Origin: Glandiceps talaboti | Lineage: Eukaryota > Hemichordata > Enteropneusta > Spengelidae | Reading direction: 5' to 3' | Length of the DNA stretch: 64,000 nucleotides | Assembly (NCBI RefSeq): GCF_964340395.1 | Contig: NC_135561.1 | Location: forward strand, 11,158,732-11,222,731 | Shown here: one piece after another, positions 52,982 to 62,689 of the stretch | Layout: each line of letters starts with the position of its first letter | Position numbering within the stretch: position 1 is the stretch's first letter | Position numbers and translations under genes: made by a program | Notes under the pieces: model-generated | Told to the model about the DNA's origin: nothing | The model's input: the letters and a program-made list of their open reading frames with translations, nothing else | Database searches by the model: none

Positions 52982-53729
52982 CCATACGTCATGTATATGG
53001 CACAACATTGCAGTATACTGTATTGCTAGTTGTACACATGCTTTGCCATGACTAGTACATAATACAGTAACTATCTGATTATTACTCTGTGTTAAATGAC
53101 GTGATGTACATATCTTACTTCATCTTAAATGTGATAAACTCTGTAATAGGACAAATTTGGCATTTCTTTTCATTCAAATTTTACTGTAAGTGAAATTGTA
53201 TGTATGAACTATGATTGTGATAATAACTATAAACATATTTGGTCATAAATGTAACATTGTGGTCATACACATAAAAGTAACAAGAAATGTCAGACTATCT
53301 GCAAATACCAGACTACATTGTAGTTAAAATAGCTTTAGGGACATGTTAGTGAAAAAAAACATTGTGGTATCTGCAAAGGATGACCTTAGAGTAAATGTGT
53401 AGAGACAACCAATAGGGATATAGCTAGAATAGAGTACAACAGTTTTTTGGCAAACTGACAGTTTTTAGAATAAACATTAACATATTGACCAGCATTTGAA
53501 AAGTGGTTACATACCCATAGAAAAAAATGGAAAATGTTATGATTATACCTACATGCAAGTATAAACAATACTGAGCAGAATACTGGCAATTTAAAAGGCT
53601 TGACATTGTGTCAAGCAAAATGATAATTTTTAGACTAGAGTAAAACTTTGCATAATGACAACATTTCAAAAGGTAAAATTTTTCATTCATTTCTCATTTT
53701 CTGTCTTATTACACTAGATAGCTGACAAA

Positions 53730-53765
53730 ATGGTGTCACTTTGAATGACTTCAAAAACTAAATAA
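53730..53765 (+). promoter_or_regulatory. Two abutting upstream ORFs in the TTPA-type 5' leader
   Basis: Between the acceptor (exon start 53718) and ATG 53774 the leader holds ATG-GTG-TCA-CTT-TGA (53730-53744) directly followed by a second ATG (53745) with a six-codon frame ending TAA at 53765, eight bases before the main start. Such leader frames often lower translation; effect here is inferred. Confidence 0.4.
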
Positions 53766-53773
53766 CACACATC

Positions 53774-54161
53774 ATGGCAGAAAATATTACTCTACAACCA
53801 AAGGAAGACTTTGTCAGTTCTTTGTCTCCAGAACTTCTAGAAAAAGCTGAGAAAGAACTCAACGAAAAACCTCAATGGAGACAACGAGATATTGACGCAC
53901 TACGAGACATGCTGGAGAAACGACCTGATATTTACTTCCGTTCCGATGATGCCTTTTTGTTGCGCTTTCTCAGAGCCAAAAAATTTGATTACGACCGTGC
54001 CTTTCAAATGTTAGTGAACTACTACGAAGTACGTAAGAACTATCCCGATATTTACGCCAATCTCCTCCCATCAAAAATACAACATGTCTGGGAAAATAAT
54101 TTACAGGCGGCGTTACCGTGTCGGGATAAAGACGGACGAATCGTTATTATATTCAGGCCAG
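53774..54161 (+). CDS. TTPA: TTPA-type exon 1 (residues 1-129 plus one base)
   Basis: 388 nt, ending phase 1 at a GTAAGT donor (54162). It encodes the CRAL-TRIO N domain and the first strand of the lipid-binding domain, ending GRIVIIFRP. Preceded by 56 nt of leader after a strong acceptor. The frame runs on past the donor to a random stop at 54253, which is not coding. Confidence 0.92.
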
Positions 54162-54763
54162 GTAAGTATTCTATTGCGCTATATAATAAATTTCTACTTT
54201 TTGTAAAAAATTTATTGAGATTGTCAAAAAATAGAAAAGAACAGCATCTGTGAAATAGAAAACATGAACGCAAAGTGGAAAAACAATTATTTAAATACAC
54301 TAGATCAGGATTCTAGCCAGACCTTTATAGATAAATTATTCCACCCTATCTCTTGAAAACAATGGAAAATAATTAATAGGGCTGTTGTCTTTTGTTATGC
54401 AAATTTATCATGATTGTACCATTATTTCTTTGGCGAATTCTGAATGATAATCTGCACTCTGCATAAATATTGGTCTATTTGTTGGGACTGCCATCTTTTT
54501 CCATTTCCATTTCATTTCCTCGTACAAAGAGATATTGATCATCAATGAACTTATACAAATTCAGTAAATGTATGACTTTAGGTTTTATACCAATTCATCT
54601 AAAAGTATAAATGTAACTTTGGAACAAATTATGATAAAGGAAAAAAAATTATCTTAGAGATTGATACGATCACACTGGTGAGTATCAAATGTATAACTGA
54701 GAGTGTATACGTATGTATGTATGTATGTATGTATGTATGTATGTATGTATGTATGTATGTATG

Positions 54764-54797
<34 letters not shown>

Positions 54798-57700
54798 TGT
54801 ATGTATGTATGTATGTATGTATGTATGTATACATGTATGTGTGGAGGGTTCTCTGTATATGTATCTGTGTGTGTATGTTGGGTGGGGGTGGTGGAGGGGT
54901 TTAACAGTACATGTATAACAGTTCCCTGTAGCTATGATTATAAACATATAAATATTTTACCCTAAGCTCTGTACCATATGTTCTAAAGCCTCATACAGTA
55001 TCCACGTACAGAATATGATAATCACGATATGGATCAAATATTGTATGTCAGATGTGTCATCTCATTTATCAATTATCAATTATGAATTATGAATCTGATT
55101 ATAATGATAATAGTGAAATACAAAAAGACTCATTGTACATGAATTCCCAGTGTACTAGTTAGTATCGGCCTAGTTTATTTGCAAACTATATTTCTATCTT
55201 TATTTGTTAATATTTACCTATCTGTTAGGTCAACTCAAACACGTAACATTTGCTATAAAATTAGTATAAACTGTATACAGGTATTTCTTTCCATTTAGGT
55301 CCAAAATTACAAAAAATTGGAAAAAGAAAATTTGTGCATATTTGATACACTTCATAGTAATTTTGAATTGAAACCATAAAGTATCTAGGAACCATATGTT
55401 AGGAACCATATGTGGCTAATTTCATTTCATGTCAGAAAATATATCCCATTTGTACTTTTTATGCATTTTACAACTATTTTGGTGTGAAATCTTATTGTGC
55501 TATAAATTATATTATAATATAGGAATCCCAGTGTTCACTTATCCTAGGTTTCTAAAGTCTTGTGATAAATTATCTCAGTTTTACTTAGTTTATATTGTAC
55601 ATATTTATGGGTGAGGGCAGTGTGCCCTCTAAAGCCAACTTGATGCGCCACTGACGCACACAATTTCTAGTGACACACCAAAATTTTGTGTTCCCCTATC
55701 TCCTTCTACTCACAAGAAATGCCAGTTTTTATCATTTTGACTCACAACAACAAAATTTGGCTATTGTTATGTCAGAGGGCACACTGGGTGAGGGGGAGAA
55801 AGGAGTGTAGATTTTAAAATGTTTACATCAAAAAATAAAAAAAAATTCTGTGGCCATCTCCCATCTCCATCCCATAATATGTTTTGCTAAAAAAAGTTCA
55901 AAGTTCAAAAATGAGATATGACCTTGAAAATAAAATCAATGATCTGTGAATATCTATATTACCTTGGCCTGAGGAACAAAAAAATAAAAATACATACACC
56001 CCTAAAGTCTGGCAGGTTGATGAATGTATAACATTGCTGTATACTGTTGGCTGTATAGAACTCTTCATATTTTGTTAATGTCAGTTATTTTCCTGTATAA
56101 AAATATTTCAAACACCAAATTAATATGGTCAACATGTGAAACAGCTTGTACGTTTCACTTTGATAAATGGTCAATTTTAGTAGTACCTATGTGTATTTAA
56201 TATATTTACATCTGGTATACTTTTAATCTTTCTATTTTGGGAGTGTTTTTTTTGCACAACTTGAATTATTTTGCATGAAAAAAGGTGCAAAAGAAAAAAA
56301 TGAGAAATATTGGATTTTCTACATTCCTTTTGGACCTATATATATATCTATTTATATATTAGTTAAAATAATAAAATATAAAAGTCATGATATAACTGAA
56401 TTTTAAAAATTGTGTAGTTAATGTTTAGCAGTTTTTCAGAAATCCATATAATATGAAAGAAAACTATGCCTGTATAATATGATAATCACCTTTGAATCCT
56501 TGTAATTCAATAGAAATATGAATGTGTATGTTTTAACATTGTAGCATACATATCCATGTATTGTTATCATATATCTAAATATAGCCCTCAGAGTCAAACG
56601 CTGCCTGATGTTGTTGAGTTTTCATATACTATAGGCAGCAGTAGTCTTCCGATATTCCTTTCTGTCAAACAAGCTCATTGGATTACCTATTGATCACTGA
56701 ACAATAATGACGTCCTTGGTAACAGGTGGAGTCATAATGGTCGAATGGTACTTAGAGTACAGTGGCAGGCTTGGAATCTGTATATTGCAGGTTCAAGCCA
56801 GAGGTTCAAGCCAGAGGTTCAAGCCTCGTTGCTGCTGTAGCTTTTTGATTTGAACCGTGATTGTGCCTCAGTCAACCCAGCTGTATATTTGGGGTCCTGG
56901 TAGGATAGCAGATAGCAGTTGTGATGCAAATGATTTAATCCTATGCACTCATAAAGGCTGCAATGGATTGTATGCTCCCCTTGGAGTTGAGGAAGTTTAA
57001 AGATCTGTTATGCCGCTATTATTTATAAATTCATGCCAGGGGTATTAATTGTAAATTGCCTAGAGAGCACACAGTAGAAAATTGCTTATAAAACTAATAT
57101 TATTGTTATTACCATTTATATAGCTATGTAAATATACAATCTTTACTGCCAATTAGTGTACAGGATAAATCCTTCACATAACAACCATATCCTACCAGGT
57201 ACCCATTTATACAGCTATGTAAATATACAATCCTTGCTGCTATTGAGTACATGGGATTGATCCTTCACATAACAAGCCGTGTCCTACCAGGTACCAATTT
57301 ATACTAATGTGAAAATATACAATCCTTGCTGCTATTGAGTGCATAGGTTTGATCCTTCACATAACAACCATGTCCTACCAGGTACCCTTTTATATAGCTA
57401 TGTAAATATACAAACTTTACTGCCAATTAGAATATAAACCATTTTGTAATAATGTGTGCAATTTTCTGTCAACAGGTAGGTGGAATGCCTCAAAGTTTCC
57501 AATTATAGATATTATAAAAGCAAATTTTTTGTCATTGGAGAAGCTCTTAGAAGATGAAGAAACGCAGGTGAATGGTGTGGTTATTATCATTGACTTAAGT
57601 GGCTTTGGTTTCTATCATGCCACACAGATTGGACCAATATTTGCTAAGAAAGTCACTTCCATATTTCAGGTAAGTTTATAAGTTAACATCGCTTACGTTT

Positions 57701-57898
57701 TCCATACAGTGTATCGTCATTACGCAGGACACCTTTATGAACATAAATCTCATGGACAAGTTTTCAAATGGAATACTCCGTAAAAAGTGAAAAAGAGTTA
57801 GATAAACTCAAAACTGTAAATAAAGTACCTGAGTCTCCCTTTCCAATAAATTTTAGCTCTCATATTAGGAGGCTATTGGAATGGGTTCTGTCCATACA

Positions 57899-57953
<55 letters not shown>

Positions 57954-60900
57954 GTTGATGTATCTATCCATCCATTGTGTATCGGTGGTTTGTCAAAGTG
58001 GCTTAGATTCGAAGGACATATTGATGACGATCACTCATTCACTAGTCAAATTCTTGCATACATAACCCAGATATAAATGTATGCATTGGTTAGGTGTAGG
58101 GATGGGGGTATGTTTTTGAAGAAGACTTGTATTTTGTCGAATAGCTTTTGCTCTCACAAATAGGCTTTTCCAAAATTTGTCATGGTAACACTCTACTTCC
58201 TGTCTGTGTCTGCCTTGGGGTATACATGGTATAGGTTACTTGGTTAATCATAGAGCACTGCTGCTTTCCTTGATGTCTGATCAATATGAAAAACTTCCCT
58301 GATTTACACGTCTACAGAATACCAAGGGACAAAGCTCTTATTAAGAAACGGTACTACAAGGTGATGATACCCCAATTTGAGTGAGGGTGCTGTATTCTCA
58401 ATTTCCTGTTTGGAGTCCACAATGGCCTATTCACATGCCACCACTTTGGTGTAATCTTTTCATCTCTCACATTACCATACTACAAATAACTGACTCACAG
58501 TCTAAGCTCTATAGATTACTGAACAATAGATAAAAATTACTTCCCAATGAAATATAAAGGGAGATAATTAGAACAGCTTGTATGAAAAAAAAGACTGAAC
58601 AGGAATGTAGCTATGTATTATATCGGTGATTTATAATTATATGCCAGTGCTAACATATAAATGAAGATTGTATGCATTTATTCTATAGGCCTTTCTTATC
58701 ATTCTTTAAATCCCCGGGTGTTACTTTAGATAATTGGTTATTTGGTTACTATGTGATATCACCTCTTAGCTTCATCACTTTGTACAACATCACATCACTT
58801 TGTATGCTGTGTTATACGTGATTACACTGTAATGTCAAACAAAAATCTGGCTGGGGTGAGTGTTGGGGGCTGGGGGGGGGGGTGATTTTACACTTTTGAA
58901 AATTTAATCCTGAGCACATACATGCAGTATGTTTTTGACTGACATACCCTTAATTCCGTCATGGTGTCCTGTTTGACTATTAGTATCGATCTACTTTTAT
59001 CACAAAAATGCTAAACATGGATCGACTTTGTTAGAGAAAAGAAAAATTTCTTGACATGTGTGTTTGAGAGAAATAAAAATAAACTGAACTGGGCAAATGC
59101 TATTGATAAAAGTATTAGCAGACTTTATCAGTATAATCCCCGGACAGGATTACCCCTTGGAAAAAAATAAACTCGGTAAATTTTCATGGCTAGTAGACTG
59201 GCCATCCAATACTTACCAGTAACACAGCCCCCTCCTTACTCCCCCACCACTACCCCACTAACATCTAACCTGAGAGGTGATATCACGTAATATCGTCTAT
59301 TACCTAAATACCTGTCCTCTTTTCATAGCCCTGTTTTTGGTTTAGAGAAGTCAATCTATTCCTACTTCAACTTGATTCCATTTTACAGGTAACCATCCAC
59401 TCTTCACTTTCTTCACTACTCACCCCTGTCTTCTTGGTGTCTTTGGTTTCTTCTATGTATGTTCTATTGAGGCATAGAGCTATTCTATTTGTGTTTAGGG
59501 TGGAATTATGACTCAATCCTACTTGCAGTGCAGTGAGTCTCAGAAACTAATAATGTTTCTAAACAGATATTTTGTTGTTGCTGTGTTTTATTTTGTTTGT
59601 TTGTTTGTTTGTTTGATTTTGGTTTTGTTAATTTTGGAATGGGATAGGATCTTCCTTGCAATAAGTGACATGATTATGCATACTAGAAAGAGAGAAAGAA
59701 AGACCATTTGGTTTTCAATGAAATCAACAAAAAATCATAGCCTGAGAATGGCTTTTAAGCTTTTAAGATCATCATTATTTGTGAGATGTATAAAATGTTA
59801 AATGTTAGCTGTCTGCAATGTCAACAAATTATACTAGGACATGAAGACAACTGCATTGCAAATGGTAAACAGTTTTCATTTCATCTTTTGTATAACAACC
59901 AATATTTTTTGTACTTTTTTTGTAGTCTGTTTTCTGAGTTGGACATTTTAATACAGGGTTAATATTTCTGTGTAAAAGTGTATGAGTGCTCTTATATTTT
60001 ATGTTGTAAATTGCTTAGATGTAACTCTTTAATAATATACGTGGTACATAAATGCACTCTAAATCTCTAGATATGTCTGTCATTATCTAAAGTTTTTTTC
60101 ATTGTCGCAGTGCTTACTTGTTATGTGATAATGCACATTTCTACAATTCGAAGCACTTCTTCACATCAAGCTTACATGTAAAGCACTTTATACTAATTGT
60201 TACCACTGGCACAGACCAATAATGGCACAACACGTTATTTGTCAACTCCTTAAAGAGCATATAATCCTTGTCACTGTTAACTGCATATGAATAAATGTTA
60301 CACTCGACACTTAACAATTACATGGTCCTACCAGGTACCCATTTATAGCTTGGTATTATTGGATACTGAAGTGGTTCAAATCTTTCCAAAGAACTTTCGT
60401 TACTAAAAAACAAATTAATGTACAGTAACAGGGTTTGAACCACTGTTGTTATGTTACTAGACATGCTGTAGTTTGCTATTCTTCATGGACTTGTTTTGCC
60501 TCAAATTCCAAATAACGTAATCTGTGGTTTTCCCAATCACGACACAACACATGGTAGAAATCAATCTTGATGCAAAATAACAAATGTAATTTATGAAATA
60601 TAATATTAATTGCAATAGGTTACATTAACCATTAACTTACTGGGAATATAGCCCAAGTTTTCCTACGTGGTAAGTTCTCTTGACACCCACTGAGAACATG
60701 TCTAGTACCAGCTTTACTAAAATTCAACTTGTGATACAAGAATAAGATATATATGACGTATATAAACATATATATAAACATGTACAGTGTTATACAACCT
60801 AGAAATCTCATTCCACAAGTTCCCAGATCAACACATATGAAGAAAGGAAATTTGTGACAACTCCATGCATAAATTATGTTTTTCACCTCCAGAATGCAAT

Positions 60901-62384
60901 GCCAGTACGGATTAAAGGAATTCATTATATTAATGAACCTAGAATATTTGATGCTGTATTTGCAATCATTAGACCATTCCTTAAAGAAAAACTTAAAAAT
61001 AGGGTAAGTACTCTTACATTACACTGTTTTGTTTACATAGTAGTAGTAGTAGTAGTATGTTTATTAGAGTGACATGTAATCACATAACATAATAGTAACA
61101 ATACAAGTCAAAACAAGGAATTACCCAGCCCAACGGACTTACAAGTCACTACAGTCAGTGTACAATATATACAGGTAACACTGTTGAAAGAAAAAAGCAG
61201 ACTACATCCAAAAACTTACATAAATAATACCAGTGGAATAGTGTATACAACTGTACTAGTGATCATCAGTAAACTTTCATATCACGGTAACTATATGCTT
61301 GTCTTTTTGGTGTTAATTCCAAACATTACATTATTTTATTTACATCCATAATACCAGTATACAAATGTAATAGTGTATACAACTTTGCTAGTGATCATAA
61401 GTTTATTTTCACATCACAGTAACTGTAAGGTTGTTTTTTGTGTTAGTTCCAAACTCTGAGTGTAAATAATGTACCTTGTATATTTTGGCTAAATCATTCA
61501 ACCTTCTTCAGCTGTTACTCTATTACACAATGGCAGATAAGGAAGGCTGAGTAATGCAGCCGAATCATACTTGTTAAATATTTACTCTTTGAGTTCAGAA
61601 CTAATACAAAATATGATTCCAAAGTGAGGAAAGAATGTTTTGGTTGTGTGATTGGTGGTTCTTCAAGGAACTTAGATAATGCTATGAAAATAATATTATG
61701 GCAAAATGTTTTGGGGTGCCATAAAGTTCAAAAACCATTTGGCCTCAGTAATGTAATGTCTTTGGGTGTATCTAAGCACTCTGTCATGCTGTCAATGCAA
61801 AGTTGTTACCAAATATTAAAGTTGTTATGTGTATACTCTTAACCTTTTACCTAAAATGGATCTCAATTACAAATTATGCAACTGTTAAAATCACATGACT
61901 CAATCCCAGATTCTTTGCATAAGTGATTTCTTATCAGTGGAACACTTACTATTCATGAGTCCTGAGTGCCTATACCCTAACAGTGTAAAACAGCTCTCAT
62001 GAATATTCAGTGTGCAGCTTGAATGCATTATTTCTGCTGACTCCCATGATGCAATAGCCAATAGCAAAGATATATAAAGGCACATAAATCAACTTTATCA
62101 ACTATTGGGTCTATAGCTTGTTTGAATATCTTGTTGGGGGCTGTGTCATCACCAAAGCCTTGTTTTTTATTTTTGTACAGATTCAAATCCATGGTTCAGA
62201 TTATAGTTCTCTCCATGAGTTCATTCCATCATCAGTGCTACCGGCAGACTACGGAGGAGACAAAGCCGAATTTAGCAGTAAGGAATGGATGGAATATATG
62301 CTACAGTTTGAACAGGAATTTATAGAAAATGATAAGTACGGCATTTTAGACCAAGAATTGAAAGAAATTGCACAAGGAAAGTGA
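53774..62384 (+). CDS. TTPA: Alpha-tocopherol transfer protein-type CRAL-TRIO protein (TTPA/TTPAL-like), whole gene
   Basis: Four coding exons join in frame: 53774-54161, 57476-57669, 60893-61003, 62181-62384; introns GT-AG, phases 1,0,0. The product is 298 residues (human TTPA 278, TTPAL 342). N-terminal LSPELLEKAEKELNEKPQWR and DDAFLLRFLRAKKF (58-71) are closest to TTPAL. The middle has EETQVNG (157-163), IIID and GPIFAKKV (182-189), then INEPRIFDAVFAIIRPFLKEK. The C-terminal DYGGDKAEFSSKEW resembles TTPA. Residues R200, K202, K227 and R231 align with the phosphoinositide-binding basic patch of TTPA (K190, R192, K217, R221 in human). It probably carries vitamin E or another hydrophobic ligand between membranes. 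A stop in frame at 53759-53761 supports the chosen start. Whether it is the orthologue of TTPA, TTPAL or both needs a tree. Confidence 0.9.
54710..54840 (+). repeat. (GTAT)n microsatellite in TTPA-type intron 1
   Basis: About 30 GTAT units with one ATAT interruption near 54766. A G-rich tract follows around 54875-54900. Confidence 0.95.
55618..55786. mobile_element. hAT-like MITE (169 bp, perfect 8-bp target duplication)
   Basis: Inverted 13-base ends CAGTGTGCCCTCT...AGAGGGCACACTG, flanked by GGTGAGGG at 55610-55617 and 55787-55794. CAG-starting ends with 8-bp duplications are typical of the hAT superfamily. It lies in the first coding intron of the TTPA-type gene. Confidence 0.85.
56729..57112 (+). 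mobile_element. tRNA-derived SINE
   Basis: The 5' part has an A-box-like GGTCGAATGG and a B-box-like GGTTCAAGCC, spaced as in a Leu/Ser-type tRNA. The B box occurs three times with a 13-base period. The body follows, with a tail ending in ACTAATATTATTGTTATT. Flanking duplications were not found, so the edges are approximate. Confidence 0.65.
57113..57430 (+). repeat. Tandem 91-bp repeat just before TTPA-type exon 2
   Basis: CCTACCAGGTACC recurs at 57191, 57283 and 57374, each followed by ATTTATA...AATATACAATC. A single further copy occurs at about 60328. The array directly follows the SINE and ends about 45 bases before the exon. Confidence 0.8.
57476..57669 (+). CDS. TTPA: TTPA-type exon 2 (residues 130-194)
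   Basis: 194 nt; acceptor AACAG ends at 57475, donor GTAAGT at 57670. The split Gly codon leads into GRW, matching the DRW of TTPAL, then LEKLLEDEETQVNGVVIIID and FYHATQIGPIFAKKV. The HATQI-P stretch is TTPA-like (HAFQITP). Confidence 0.93.
57901..57955 (+). repeat. (TG)n microsatellite
   Basis: About 27 TG units in the second coding intron of the TTPA-type gene, 230 bases after the exon 2 donor. Confidence 0.95.
60893..61003 (+). CDS. TTPA: TTPA-type exon 3 (residues 195-231)
   Basis: 111 nt, phase 0 at both ends; acceptor CCTCCAG, donor GTAAGT at 61004. It encodes MPVRIKGIHYINEPRIF and FLKEKLKNR, including all four basic-patch positions. The clavesin-like gene has the equivalent exon with identical length and phases. 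Confidence 0.94.
61036..61600 (-). mobile_element. Probable 3' end of a decayed non-LTR retrotransposon
   Basis: On the minus strand a degraded frame reads YDSAALLSLPYLPL...R, like the C-terminal part of many LINE reverse transcriptases, with stops. The copy ends after AATAAAC with a (TAC)n tail (61036-61056 on the plus strand as GTA repeats). It sits about 30 bases after the exon 3 donor of the TTPA-type gene. Confidence 0.35.
62181..62384 (+). CDS. TTPA: TTPA-type exon 4 (residues 232-298, stop)
   Basis: 204 nt after acceptor TTGTACAG. It begins IQIHGSDYSSLHEF (compare FLHGSDLNSLH of TTPAL), continues SVLPADYGGD and ends in an acidic/helical tail IAQGK before TGA at 62382-62384. Longer frames that start at 62118 or 62122 are intron read-through. 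Confidence 0.92.
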   Translation: MQIHGSDYSSLHEFIPSSVLPADYGGDKAEFSSKEWMEYMLQFEQEFIENDKYGILDQELKEIAQGK

Positions 62385-62683
62385 AATATGAACAATTGTA
62401 GTTTTCTTTGGTAACTGTTCTGCAGTAATTTGTAATAACAACACAAAATTAGTAATTAAAATGGTAATTCTTAGGCAAGAATTTACCCACACATTTTTCG
62501 GTGATATAAATTTCTTTAGTGATTTTACAAAAAATTTTGACAGCTGCATTTGAAAGAAATATACGTCATAAGAGTAAATATGCTGTAATATTTTTATTAA
62601 TATGAAAAATTTAGAAGGATAAGAAATGTGATAGTCAAGAGGTTACTGAGATTTAATATAAAGTTTATATGGCTAGACGTTGT

Positions 62684-62689
62684 AATAAA
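62684..62689 (+). terminator. Candidate poly(A) signal of the TTPA-type gene
   Basis: AATAAA 300 bases after the stop codon, in AT-rich DNA without another gene on this strand before it. Other weaker signals exist, so the choice is tentative. Confidence 0.35.

Noticed and set aside
56740-56830. Functional tRNA gene
   Set aside because: A- and B-box-like motifs are present, but no cloverleaf can be drawn and the sequence continues into a SINE body and tail.
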